This document shows positions 1 through 10,950 of a stretch of DNA of 64,000 nucleotides, piece after piece. The stretch covers positions 1 to 64,000 of the forward strand of contig NZ_BAZR01000011.1 of NCBI RefSeq assembly GCF_001315105.1, given 5' to 3'. Source of the stretch: Paenibacillus sp. JCM 10914 (GTDB taxonomy: Bacteria > Bacillota > Bacilli > Paenibacillales > Paenibacillaceae). Made by a program: the position numbers and the translations under genes. Under the pieces are notes generated by a model that was not told where the DNA came from, made no database searches, and saw nothing but the letters and a program-made list of their open reading frames with translations. How positions within the stretch are numbered: position 1 is the stretch's first letter; each line of letters begins with the position of its first letter.

Positions 1-936
1 ACCGGAATACTTTCAAGCCGTATGGAACGGAACGTCGCACCCTGTATGGGTGCGTGGATTGAAATTCTTTAACGTATGTACCTTGAGCGGTTTCTTGCTG
101 TCGCACCCTGTATGGGTGCGTGGATTGAAATGTCTAAGTCTGGTCCGATTCAAGGAACGGTCGTAGTCGCACCCTGTATGGGTGCGTGGATTGAAATTCC
201 AGAAATCCGTTGTAAGGCCTCATTACTGGCAGTCGCACCCTGTATGGGTGCGTGGATTGAAATCAGACTTCGTATTTGCCATTACCGCCACCCATGCCGC
301 GTCGCACCCTGTATGGGTGCGTGGATTGAAATAGGAGGGGGCGAGGGTGAAGGGAAATCTAAAAAATGTCGCACCCTGTATGGGTGCGTGGATTGAAATG
401 GGTAAAGTTTGCATACACCCAAGAGCAAGCTGCAGGTCGCACCCTGTATGGGTGCGTGGATTGAAATTTTGCGGCTGCTGCTGCTCAAGCAGAAACAACG
501 GGTCGCACCCTGTATGGGTGCGTGGATTGAAATACATACTCACTTGAGTCACATATCAATCCGCGCTCGGTCGCACCCTGTATGGGTGCGTGGATTGAAA
601 TGTCAGGACTTACGAGACCAGAGAGACGGGAATCCTGTCGCACCCTGTATGGGTGCGTGGATTGAAATAGCATGTTCAGTAGTTTTTTCACTCACTTTTC
701 TAAAGTCGCACCCTGTATGGGTGCGTGGATTGAAATCTCAACTGGAAATGTGAAATTCTCGTTGCCCTTGGTCGCACCCTGTATGGGTGCGTGGATTGAA
801 ATAAGCACGGCCTTACGGTTATGCAGTTCCCGGGCGGGTCGCACCCTGTATGGGTGCGTGGATTGAAATGATAAGACGGTCGCGGAACAATACGATTCCT
901 TTGCGTCGCACCCTGTATGGGTGCGTGGATTGAAAT

Positions 937-1104
937 TCCCCTGGTTTGTACCAATTTTCTGTGTGGATTTGGTCGCACCCTGTATGGGTGCGTGGATTGA
1001 AATCTTAAGTCGGTCATAGAGGGTCCGGTAATCGATAGTCGCACCCTGTATGGGTGCGTGGATTGAAATATGCCGATGAAACCACCGACAGCGACTCACC
1101 AGGA
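937..1104 (+). repeat. CRISPR spacer block, first copy
   Basis: Three consecutive spacers (937-971, 1004-1037, 1070-1104) with their two intervening repeats. The same three spacers recur at 2128-2362 in the same order, there with one extra spacer between the second and third. The match is base for base, so this is array recombination and not independent acquisition. Confidence 0.93.
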
Positions 1105-2127
1105 GTCGCACCCTGTATGGGTGCGTGGATTGAAATAAGTCGGGTGGTGATATGAATCATGTACGGAAGGTCGCACCCTGTATGGGTGCGTGGATTGAAA
1201 TTTGGTCGGGCAGTTCCTGCGGGGAAAAGATCATCGTCGCACCCTGTATGGGTGCGTGGATTGAAATATCTGATTTCGCATGTCACCAAACTGTTGCTCA
1301 AGTCGCACCCTGTATGGGTGCGTGGATTGAAATATATCAACCTCTTGCTTATCAAGCCAACCGTAGGTCGCACCCTGTATGGGTGCGTGGATTGAAATAG
1401 TATGAGCAAGCGCAAAAGATATTGGGAGAAGCGGTCGCACCCTGTATGGGTGCGTGGATTGAAATTTTTGATCATACCACATAATGTTAAGTTAGAACAG
1501 TCGCACCCTGTATGGGTGCGTGGATTGAAATCTATGCACCCCTATAGTCATTAGATTCTCTATTCGTCGCACCCTGTATGGGTGCGTGGATTGAAATGAG
1601 ATATCTTGGTTGACAGTGGCCTGGAATTCCGTCGCACCCTGTATGGGTGCGTGGATTGAAATTCACATTCATCGCTACCACCTCAATTTTCGGTAAGTCG
1701 CACCCTGTATGGGTGCGTGGATTGAAATATGTCATGAATAATTGTATTGATGGGTTTATAAACGTCGCACCCTGTATGGGTGCGTGGATTGAAATCACGG
1801 TTAGCCACGTAGAATGCAAGTGGAATCGTCGCACCCTGTATGGGTGCGTGGATTGAAATGTGCCATCTATACGTTCACCTCCGTTAGCATCGGCGTCGCA
1901 CCCTGTATGGGTGCGTGGATTGAAATAGGAGCAGTATCTTGCGACCTTCTGACGCTGGATGTCGCACCCTGTATGGGTGCGTGGATTGAAATTTAATACG
2001 GGTAACGGTCCGATCCGGAGCAACTTGTCGCACCCTGTATGGGTGCGTGGATTGAAATAAGGATACCAGCCCGGCGACATGCGGGTAAAGCTCCAGTCGC
2101 ACCCTGTATGGGTGCGTGGATTGAAAT

Positions 2128-2362
2128 TCCCCTGGTTTGTACCAATTTTCTGTGTGGATTTGGTCGCACCCTGTATGGGTGCGTGGATTGAAATCTTAAG
2201 TCGGTCATAGAGGGTCCGGTAATCGATAGTCGCACCCTGTATGGGTGCGTGGATTGAAATACCCTCTGTCTGCTGCTCCTGTACCTTTGGCATAGGTCGC
2301 ACCCTGTATGGGTGCGTGGATTGAAATATGCCGATGAAACCACCGACAGCGACTCACCAGGA
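2128..2362 (+). repeat. CRISPR spacer block, second copy with one extra spacer
   Basis: Spacers 2128-2162, 2195-2228 and 2328-2362 are identical to 937-971, 1004-1037 and 1070-1104. The spacer at 2261-2295 has no counterpart in the first copy. One copy has therefore lost a spacer-repeat unit, or the other gained one, after duplication. Confidence 0.93.
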
Positions 2363-3796
2363 GTCGCACCCTGTATGGGTGCGTGGATTGAAATTGCCCT
2401 CGGTCGTTTACATTAAACGGCTTGAGCGCGTCGCACCCTGTATGGGTGCGTGGATTGAAATAGTCCAAGATACTTAGCGATCCCAACAACGTGACCCGTC
2501 GCACCCTGTATGGGTGCGTGGATTGAAATGTTTGTTAATTTACCAGAGATATCAATTGTTTTTGCCAGTCGCACCCTGTATGGGTGCGTGGATTGAAATG
2601 TCTAATGCACTAGCCCAGCGTTCCAAATCACCAAGGTCGCACCCTGTATGGGTGCGTGGATTGAAATTGACGTATCAGCAATAACCTTTTCTTTGGAGTA
2701 CGTCGCACCCTGTATGGGTGCGTGGATTGAAATAAAAGGTGATAGGAGATCCATCATGCTAAAAGGGGTCGCACCCTGTATGGGTGCGTGGATTGAAATG
2801 CATCAGGCACCAATATAAACACAAATGCAATTGAAGTCGCACCCTGTATGGGTGCGTGGATTGAAATATTTCAAACACACCACCGCCGAATACTTTCAGC
2901 GTTGTCGCACCCTGTATGGGTGCGTGGATTGAAATATCTAAAAGAGCGTATTGCTTTTCCTCACGTTCTCGTCGCACCCTGTATGGGTGCGTGGATTGAA
3001 ATATTCGGCTCTCACCTCGTCTATGAACCGGTCAATGTCGCACCCTGTATGGGTGCGTGGATTGAAATTGCTGACCGGTTAAGACTGTCTTAGGTATCTG
3101 GGTCGCACCCTGTATGGGTGCGTGGATTGAAATTTGGAGATGACGGTAAGATTGTGGGGCTTGAAGAACGTCGCACCCTGTATGGGTGCGTGGATTGAAA
3201 TATCTGCTATCTCTTTGGCAGTTTGCAAGAGATAAGTCGCACCCTGTATGGGTGCGTGGATTGAAATCTCCCACGGGAAAGAGAAGACAAAACGAATGAT
3301 GTCGCACCCTGTATGGGTGCGTGGATTGAAATAAGCGATTGGTTTCGCAACTTGGCGAAGTCCTCTTCGTCGCACCCTGTATGGGTGCGTGGATTGAAAT
3401 GTTGTAGCGCGTGACATATCCGACATGTCTAGGCGTCGCACCCTGTATGGGTGCGTGGATTGAAATAGTAGTATTGCAGGGTATATAAGGATTCGTATAT
3501 AGTCGCACCCTGTATGGGTGCGTGGATTGAAATGCAGCATTAGCGTCGGCATAGAGGAGCGCACTCGTCGCACCCTGTATGGGTGCGTGGATTGAAATCC
3601 GATCCGAAAGCCGGGGGATACATCACAAGGAAGAGTCGCACCCTGTATGGGGTGCGTGGATTGAAATCAGTACATCGAGTAACAGAGGTAAAATGACGTA
3701 ATCGTCGCACCTTGTATTGGTGCGTGGATTGAAATAAGCTTTGATATGGCGCTGCGTGACATATGTACCTTGTCGCACCCTGTATGGGTGCGTGGA

Positions 3797-4121
3797 ATGT
3801 GCGTATGGTGATGCGTATGAACATTTCGTTTCATGAAGTGATCACCTTCGGGATTTCCCGTATGCATTACTGACCTACATTCATAAAATACGAAAATAAT
3901 CCACTCCTAAGGTTTACCGTCTAAGTGGGTAATTTTTCTATGCTTATCATTCCCCTCTGTAGAGCTCAATAACGCAGCGAATATCATCCTTCATAACGAT
4001 GGTTGTATTATTAGCATACAACCTCCTCAACAAAACACAACCCCAACCCAAAAAAACAAAGAGACCGCGCTGGCGTACCTTCTATAATGTAGGTTATTAG
4101 ACATCGAGAGGGCGTGATGGG
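3797..4121. other. Intergenic region, CRISPR trailer end to fucosidase operon
   Basis: A gene-free stretch of about 325 bases. A TATAAT hexamer at 4083-4088 lies 34 bases before the fucosidase start and could be its -10 box, but I see no good -35 at the right spacing. GAGAGGG near 4106 is a usable though distant ribosome site. No other structure was recognised. Confidence 0.5.
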
Positions 4122-5947
4122 ATGAAGCGCGACGAATGGATGGACGGTGCCGGACTTGAACAGGAACGGCCGGATGCATGGATACATGCTGAGAAGCGAG
4201 CGAACGATCATGTCCTGAACCGGCGATTGGCTTGGTGGCGAGAGGCTCGCTTGGGGTTATTCGTGCACTGGGGGCCTTATTCGATGATGGGCGGAATATG
4301 GAACGGAGCGCGCGTGGATGCGAATTATGCGGAGCATATCCAGCTGCGCGGGAAGATTCCGGTGTCGGAGTACGCGCAGGCGGCGGCCGGTATGAATCCG
4401 GAAGCTTTCGATGCGCGTGAGTGGGTGCTGCTGGCGAAGCGGGCGGGGGCGAAGTACCTCATCGTGACGGCGAAGCATCATGACGGGTTCGCAATGTACG
4501 ACTCCAAGGTGAGTAATTATTCGCTGACCCGTCACGCAAATTTCCCGCGTGATCCGATCAAGGAACTGGCAGAGGCCTGTGAGGCCGAAGGAATCCGGCT
4601 CGGGATCTACTATTCCCATGCGATGGATTGGCACCACCCGGATTCGCAAGGGAACACGCTCGATTATCCGGATAACGTCGGTGCCTGGGATCTGCTGGAG
4701 GAATGGATCGGGGATGACGACAAGCGAGATCGCTTTGAGCGTTACCTGCAAGAGAAGGCACTTCCGCAGGTGGAAGAACTGCTGACGGAGTATGGCCCCA
4801 TCGGGCTGATGTGGTTCGATTGTGGCCATAAGATCACTGACGAGCAGGCGATCTGGTTCCGAGATCGGGTTCGGCGACTGCAGCCGGATTGCCTGATCAA
4901 CAAGCGGCTGCGGGATGATCGGTTTGCCGATTACGGCAATCCGCATGACAACCAGCTCCGGTTCCACCCGGTGCAGCCGGATTGGGAGTCGATTCACACC
5001 CTGAATGATTCGTGGGGATTTCGGTACGGCGATGAGAACTGGAAGCAACCCGAAGAACTAATCGACCAATTGCTGCGGGTCGCAGCGGACGGCGGCAACC
5101 TGGTGCTAAATGTGGGACCACTGGGGAGCGGAGCGATTGACGATACGTCTAGAAGCTTGTTTGAGACGATTGGCGCCTTCATGGAACGCAGCGGCGAGGC
5201 GATCTATGGCACGAGCGGAAGCCCGATCGGTACGCCGCAGTGGGGTTATTGTACGTGGAAACCGGAAGCAGATATCTTGTACCTGCTGGTCAGGGATTGG
5301 CCCCAGGACGGCATCCTGATATTACCTGGACTCGCCAGCGAAATTCGATATGCGCGCCCCCTGGGAATGAAGATGAACGAGTGGAATCTACCGATACAAC
5401 GTTTGAACGAATGGGATTGGCAGATCGATGTGCGTTCGGTACATCCGGACGCTTATGCTACGGTGATAGAGCTGAAGCTGGACGGGGAATTGAGGACGTC
5501 CACAACACCGAGATTTATTTCTCAAATGCCGAATCTCTTCTGGGCATATGATGGGGCCATCGAGGGGGATGGACTGCGATACGACAACGGCAAGCGTGGT
5601 CATGATGCGTCAGTGATTGGACGAACCCCGACGCCGCGGTGGGCTGGACGTTTCGAACGGAAGAAGAAACGGCGATCCGATGTTATGTACGGGTCACCTA
5701 TGCTGCCGCAGCGAATCAGGCCGGCGGGCAATTTGAGTTCTCGCTCGATCAACAGAAGCTGATATGTACCGTGGAGGATACCGGCCGGGACGACCAGTGG
5801 GGCGAGTTTGAAATAGGCTGCATCACAATCCCCGCAAGAGGTCTTCATGTTCTCCAGATTCAGGGAATCAGGCTGGCAACGGCCGATACCCTAATGAATT
5901 TACGTAAGGTTGCGCTCGTACCGATGGAAGGGAGTGAAGATGCGTGA
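4122..5947 (+). pseudogene. GH29 alpha-L-fucosidase, frameshifted near the C-terminus
   Basis: The product should hydrolyse terminal alpha-L-fucose by the retaining mechanism of family GH29. The N-terminal (beta/alpha)8 domain is intact: FVHWG at residues 47-51, KHHDGF at 118-123, and MWFDCGH at 230-236, where D233 is the expected nucleophile. No signal peptide is seen, so a cytoplasmic enzyme acting on imported oligosaccharides is likely. The reading frame shifts near 5609: frame one runs on to a spurious stop at 5762, while the beta-sandwich C-terminus (from about VSDWTNPDAAVGWTF) continues one frame over to the stop at 5947. That is one base lost, by real mutation or sequencing error. The corrected end overlaps the next gene by four bases (GTGA), which implies translational coupling. 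Confidence 0.85.
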
Positions 5948-6969
5948 AAATCGTATTTGATCCGGCACCGATAGCTGGCGGTTTTCGGATACCGGGTTAT
6001 TGGGTTTGGTGCGGGAGCGTCGTTCACGGCGAAGATGGACGCTACCATATGTTCGCTTCGCGTTGGCCGACATCCTTGCCGATGCATCCCGGATGGCTTG
6101 CGGCTTCGGAGATCGTCCGGGCCGTCGCCGACCAGCCTGCCGGACCGTACCGCTATGAGGAGACGGTGCTGGGAAGCAGGTCACCGGCCTATTGGGACGG
6201 GTGCAGCGTGCATAACCCCCATATCGTCAAAATCGATGGTACATACGTGCTGTATTACATGGGCACCACCTTCCCTTTTCCTGTGCCGGACGAAGGGCAG
6301 GATCTGCGTCCTGATGATCCGCTCGCTATCGTAGCCAGAGCGAATAAACGGATCGGCATCGCCACGGCCCCTTCCGTAACCGGTCCTTGGACGCGCAGGA
6401 ATGCCCCGGTCCTGCTGCCGCGCCCGGATCGGTTTGACAGCTTTTTTGTATCCAATCCGGCTCCTTACGTTCGGGAGGATGGGACGGTGCAGCTGATCTA
6501 TAAATCGCGTCCTTATGTCGGCCGCTCCTATGGCAACATGCAGCTTGGCTTGGCCCGTGCGACATCCGCCGGCGGTCCGTACGTTCGTCAACCGGAGCCG
6601 CTCTTTCCTCCTGCCGTACATATCGAGGACCCCTTTATCTGGCGTACGCCCCGTGGGTACGAGATGATCGCCAAGGACATGGACGGCTCCATCTGCGGAG
6701 AGCGTTATGGGGGTATTCATGCTTGGTCTTCACACGGGGAGCGGTGGGAGATAACAACCACAACAGGCCATCCGGTATATTCGCGCCAGGTACAATGGGA
6801 TGATGGACAGCTGCGGTTGATGGGGAATCTGGAGCGCCCGTTCCTGCTGATGGAGGGCGGACGTCCGACGTGGATGTTCGCCGCTACGTCCGACGGCAGT
6901 AACGGCTTCCATGATTGTACGGAGACATGGAACATGGCGATTCCGATAAGGGATATCATTTTTGAATGA
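5944..6969 (+). CDS. GH43-like five-bladed beta-propeller glycoside hydrolase
   Basis: A 341-residue protein without a signal peptide. The spaced motifs (GSVVHGEDGRYHMFASRW at 25-42, SVHNPHIVKIDGTYVLYYMG near 94-113, FVSNPAPYVREDGTVQLIYK near 165-184, and HIEDPFIWRTPRGYEM near 223-238) are the repeated Asp/Pro-rich blade patterns of GH43, GH32 and GH117-type propellers. The exact family and substrate cannot be fixed by eye; alpha-L-arabinofuranosidase, beta-xylosidase or a galactan-active enzyme are all possible. It starts with GTG at 5944 overlapping the corrected fucosidase stop, so the two are probably co-translated and act on the same imported glycan. Confidence 0.75.
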   Translation: MKIVFDPAPIAGGFRIPGYWVWCGSVVHGEDGRYHMFASRWPTSLPMHPGWLAASEIVRAVADQPAGPYRYEETVLGSRSPAYWDGCSVHNPHIVKIDGTYVLYYMGTTFPFPVPDEGQDLRPDDPLAIVARANKRIGIATAPSVTGPWTRRNAPVLLPRPDRFDSFFVSNPAPYVREDGTVQLIYKSRPYVGRSYGNMQLGLARATSAGGPYVRQPEPLFPPAVHIEDPFIWRTPRGYEMIAKDMDGSICGERYGGIHAWSSHGERWEITTTTGHPVYSRQVQWDDGQLRLMGNLERPFLLMEGGRPTWMFAATSDGSNGFHDCTETWNMAIPIRDIIFE

Positions 6970-7177
6970 CAAATGAACCATCTACGAAGTCATATAGGGT
7001 GAAATTCTTATAGAAGCCTCTTGGTGTGGCGCGGCTAGTTACAGACGGCCGCGTACACAAGGAGCTCTTTTGTTAGCAATCGTAAAAAAACACATCGACA
7101 AACAAATGCCGCCATTGTTGGTACAGCCCTTCGCTTATACGATGAACAGGAAGGCAAACTTACAACGGGAGGTCCTT

Positions 7178-8127
7178 ATGGCGAACATCAACCAAGCACG
7201 CGGCACGCATCTTCCGCTCGCAACCGGGAATGGTTATCCAGCTTTCGCAAATACAAGGCGATATACTTGATCTCGATTCCAGGCATCCTCTATTTTCTCG
7301 TATTCAAATACGTGCCGTTATTCGGCAGCGCGATGGCTTTTCAGGAGTACAACTTATTCAAGGGCATTTGGGAAAGTCCTTGGGTAGGACTGGATCAATT
7401 CTACCGCATGTTTCAGTACGATGAGTTCATTCGCATATTCTGGAATACGCTGCTGATCGGGATGTACAGCATCGTATTCGCGTTTCCGATCCCGATTATT
7501 CTGGCCCTGCTGCTCAATGAGATTCGAATCGTGTTATACAAGCGGGTGCTGCAGACGGTCATCTACATGCCGCATTTCCTGTCATGGGTCATTATCGGCG
7601 GGATCGCGGTAGGCATTCTGTCTCCCACCACGGGCATCATCAATCAGATTCTAATGTGGCTAGGCATGGAACCGATCTATTTCCTGGGTGAAGAAGGTTA
7701 TATACGCAGCATTCTCATCGGTTCGGGTATCTGGAAGGAAGCCGGCTGGGGAACGATTATCTATTTGGCTGCACTGGCAGGCATAAATCCCGATTTATAT
7801 GAAGCTGCACGCGTCGACGGTGCGAACCGGTGGCGACAGACCTTATCGATCACCATTCCGTCCATTCTGCCAACGATCATGATTCTGTTCCTGCTGAACA
7901 TCGGTAATTTCCTCGATTTTGGATTTGAGCGGGTATTCGTATTCTTGAATGCGCTTAACGAGAGCAAGGGCGACATTCTGGATACGTACATTTATCGCGT
8001 AGGTCTGCTTGGACAGCAATACAGCTATACGACGGCCATCGGATTGTTCAAATCCCTCATTGGGCTGCTGCTCATTGTAGGCGGTAACGCGATCAGCCGC
8101 AAAACGACTGGAAATTCCTTATACTAG
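7178..8127 (+). CDS. Sugar ABC transporter permease, LplB type (probable 5' frameshift)
   Basis: Integral membrane subunit of a binding-protein-dependent sugar importer. Six membrane segments are visible, beginning YLISIPGILYFLVFKYVP, and the cytoplasmic coupling loop EAARVDGANRWRQT is at about 7801-7842. The well-spaced ribosome site GGGAGG and ATG at 7178 are in a different frame from the body of the gene, and the body frame has no ATG, GTG or TTG before 7267. Upstream of 7267 the body frame encodes a family-like lead-in (REWLSSFRKYKAIYLIS), so one base was probably lost between 7178 and about 7225. It is followed by the second permease after 16 bases and the lipoprotein, forming one importer. 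No ATPase is encoded nearby. Confidence 0.82.
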
Positions 8128-8143
8128 GCAGGTGACTGAAACC

Positions 8144-9015
8144 ATGATAAAAAGATCGAAGAGTGAAGTCGTATTTGAAATGTTCAACTATATATTCCTT
8201 GCGGTTATATCGGGTGCCATGATCTTCCCGATCTTGCACGTAGCCGCGCAATCGCTGAGCAGTGATCTGGCGATATCCAGAGGGGACGTTGGGCTCTGGC
8301 CGGTGGAGTTCACCTGGTCCAATTATGCGGTCGTGTTGAATGATACGTCCGTATGGCGCTCCTTCATGATTAGCGTCCTTGTCACCGTGCTTGGGACGGC
8401 GATCAACCTGATCGCAACGGCTTCGCTGGCCTACCCACTGTCGCGCACTGAGTATAACGGGCGCAAAGCCATCCTGATGCTGGTGCTCATCACCTTCATC
8501 TTCAGCGCGCCACTCATCCCGAACTACTTGCTGATCAAATCGCTCAGTATGCTGGATACGGTATGGGCCTTGATGATTCCAGGCGCGATCAGTGCATATA
8601 ACCTGTTCATCATGCGCTCGTTCTTCATGAATCTACCGAATGAAATCATCGATTCGGCCGGATCGACGGGTGCGGAGAGCTGCGGATTATCTCAAGCATC
8701 GTGCTGCCGTTATCGAAACCGGTCATGGCCACGATGGGATTGTTCTACGCGGTTGCGCATTGGAATTCCTACTCGTCCGCTCTATACTATATCAATGACC
8801 GAAAGCTGTTTCCGCTTCAGGTTCGGCTGCGTGAGATCGTGATTACCGATCAGATGGGAGAGATGGATACCACGTTCGATACTTTGGCCAACATGTCTCC
8901 GGAAGGGATCAAGATGGCGACGATTGTTATCGCCACGCTGCCGATCATTATGGTCTATCCGTTTTTACAGAAATATTTCATTAAAGGCATGCTCATCGGC
9001 TCGATCAAATCCTGA
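8144..9015 (+). pseudogene. Sugar ABC transporter permease, YtcP type, frameshifted in the EAA loop
   Basis: Partner permease of the 7178-8127 gene, with the MalG/YtcP layout of six membrane segments ending in FLQKYFIKGMLIGSIKS. ATG 8144 follows the ribosome site AGGCAGGTG; an in-frame GTG at 8132 is an alternative. The frame breaks near 8658, where DSAGSTGAESCG replaces the expected DSARIDGCGELR. Adding one C to the GGCC run restores the EAA coupling loop, and the remainder reads through to 9015 in the new frame. A one-base deletion is therefore clear; whether it is biological or an error is not. Confidence 0.85.
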
Positions 9016-9092
9016 TCGTAAAAGAACACAATCCATAATAAGAACGCCAATACGGAATATGGCCCTGATAAGCTAAGATGAAGTGGAAATTA

Positions 9093-9106
9093 AGAAAGCG
9101 CTTACG
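9093..9106 (+). promoter_or_regulatory. cre-like site before the importer lipoprotein
   Basis: AGAAAGCGCTTACG matches the catabolite-response consensus TGWAANCGNTNWCA at 12 of 14 positions, including the AAAGCGCTT core. It lies 52 bases before the lipoprotein start. CcpA control is known for such genes in Bacillota; here it is inferred from the match only. Confidence 0.4.
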
Positions 9107-9157
9107 ATAAATGAACCTGCTTGCTTATTTATTTCTGATAAAAAGGGGAGAGGTTGG

Positions 9158-10734
9158 ATGAGGAAAGGTTTCACCGTAATGTTGATCGGCACGATGATCA
9201 TGGCACTGCTTGCGGGCTGCGGCGGCAAGGAAGGGAGCACCGGGAACGACCATGCGACGAAACCGGGTTCCGTGGCTGCGTCCAACAAACTGGCATTCTC
9301 GATCTCCTTCTCCACCGGCGGTAACACCTACATCGAATCCTCACCCGACATTAACAAGGATAAATGGGTGCTCAAACTGGAGGAGATGACGAATACGGAT
9401 CTCGATATCCGCTTGATGTCCCATAAGGAATTTGATCAGAAGATGAGCTTGATGTTTGCGGGCAACGATATTCCGGACGTCGTGGGGAACATGCGCGGGG
9501 GTCCGACCACAGGTTCTATGTCCGGCTCGGTGGAAGCCGGGGTATTCATGCCGCTGGACGATCTGCTTAAGGAGCATGCACCGAATCTGATGAACATGGT
9601 CACTCCGGCGGCATGGGAGGAAACATCGTATGACGGTAAAATCTACGGCATCCCGGCTTGGTTGGAGAATCCCTCACGCCGTGCGACGTTTATTCGCACG
9701 GATCTGATGGCGAAGGCCGGAATCAAGGAAGCGCCAAGGACGGTGGAGCAATACCTGGATATGCTTCGGGCGTTCAAGCAGCTGGGCGTGGAGCATCCGT
9801 TCCAATACCGGGAAGGCTTCAAGTATGCAGATACCTTCCTCGGGGCGTATGACGTGCTGCCCTTTCAGTTCATGGAGATGGACGGCGAGGTTGTGCCGAA
9901 GTTCTTCAACGTGGAGAACATGACCAAGGCCTTGGAGACTTATAAGACGCTGTATGATGAGGCTTGATTCCGAAGGATTTCGCCTCGCTCTCCCAAGAGG
10001 ATTACGGCCGTAACATCAACTCAGGCAAAGCCGGCATGTGGGCCTCCAATGGCGAGGGGTTGATCGGATTCCGTGCGAAGCTGCTGGAAGTGGATCCTGA
10101 GATGAAGGTGGATATCTACCCGTCGCCTACCGGCCTGGATGGCAAGGGCGGTCTAGGTTTATACAGCTCGATCTCGACGGCGTACTACATCAATAACAAG
10201 GTTGGCGAGGAAAAAGCGATTGAGATTATCCAATTCCTCGATTGGATGTTGACGGAGGAAGCCGACATGTTCTTCTCCTTCGGCATCGAAGGCGAGAATT
10301 ACACGCTGGACAACGGTGAGGTCAATTATCGGTGGCCGGTAAAGAAACAAGAAGTGGATGAAGCCGGCTTCCGAGCCAACCAGCTCTGGTTCGTGCATGA
10401 GTTGACCTACAATAAGAAGCAGACGGCACTGACCGAGGACGGCAGGAATGTGGTGACGGCTTTCAATGACGTATTAAGCAACGAGGGCCGTGGCGGCATT
10501 ACGTTCACCACGAATCTGAACAGTTTCTCCAAGTTCCCGGACCTGGCCTCAACCGGCGATACTGGACCAAAATTCATTTTGGACAGCATGGTGAAGATGA
10601 TTTACGGCAAGCAGCCGATCTCCGATTGGCCGAAGGTGCTGGAGGAATACCGAGCCAAGGGCGGGGATGAGATTATCAAGGAGGCGACCGAGCGTTGGAA
10701 GAACAAGGATAACGTCACGGATCGTACGCGGTAG
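9158..10734 (+). pseudogene. Extracellular sugar-binding lipoprotein (LipO-like), frameshifted
   Basis: Substrate-binding component of the importer encoded just upstream. A lipoprotein signal begins at ATG 9158 after AAAAGGGGAGAGG: basic MRKG, hydrophobic stretch, lipobox LLAGC. The mature chain follows the large bacterial solute-binding fold of about 500 residues. The first frame stops at 9967 after LYDEA; the rest (IPKDFASLSQEDYGRNINSG onward) continues one frame over to 10734. One extra G in the GAGGC run would give YDEGLIPKDF, the expected family sequence, so this is a single-base deletion. The specificity is presumably oligosaccharides processed by the neighbouring fucosidase and GH43-like enzyme. 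Confidence 0.87.
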
Positions 10735-10848
10735 CTTGATATTTTACAGTGAAGATAGGCTGCAAGACATCTCCTGCGAATCCGATTCTTCCTGTACAAT
10801 AGGTCAATATGTAAGCGTTTAACTAAGTGAGTGATGTTGTAGAAAACT

Positions 10849-10897
10849 AAGGTATCCGCCGGTCGCGTCAGGTGTCCGCTGCGGATACCTTCTTGTT
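10849..10897 (+). terminator. Rho-independent-type hairpin after the importer operon
   Basis: AAGGTATCCGC at 10849-10859 pairs with GCGGATACCTT at 10881-10891, followed by a short pyrimidine-rich run. It separates the importer genes from the two-component system downstream. Confidence 0.65.
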
Positions 10898-10950
10898 CAA
10901 TTTCATGCACGCCTCATCTCTTAATCTTCTACATACAGGAGGCTACAATT

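Larger units (their letters stand above)
34..3796 (+). CRISPR. Type I-C-like CRISPR array, 57 repeats
   Basis: There are 57 copies of a 32-base repeat that begins GTCGCACCC, carries the palindromic arms GCACCC and GGGTGC, and ends GGATTGAAAT. Spacers are 33-36 bases. The repeat form and the ATTGAAA 3' end are those of subtype I-C arrays read on this strand. Bases 1-33 fit a complete spacer, so the array continues to the left, where the leader and cas genes should lie; none are in the window. Direction is supported by decay at the right end: the repeat at 3635 has an inserted G, the one at 3704 has two substitutions, and the last (3772-3796) is truncated after CGTGGA. Three spacers occur twice (separate entries). 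Confidence 0.97.

Noticed and set aside
34..3796. Open reading frames with repeating APCMGAWIEI, HPVWVRGLK, STHPYRVR and NPRTHTGCD units
   Set aside because: They are six-frame readings of the CRISPR repeat separated by spacer sequence, with no ribosome sites, and are not genes.
7024..7058. GC-rich inverted repeat before the first importer as a riboswitch
   Set aside because: It is a single short hairpin without any recognised riboswitch core.
7070..7270. Separate small gene of 66 codons before the LplB-type permease
   Set aside because: Its 3' half is the permease lead-in read in the wrong frame; a permease 5' frameshift explains it better.
9951..9975. In-frame TGA in the binding-protein gene as a selenocysteine codon
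   Set aside because: The downstream protein continues in another frame, so a one-base deletion explains it; recoding at TGA would keep the frame.
10810..10823. TGTAAGCGTTTAAC as a cre site before the response regulator
   Set aside because: It matches only 12 of 14 positions with both errors at the conserved 3' end, and a terminator separates it from the gene.
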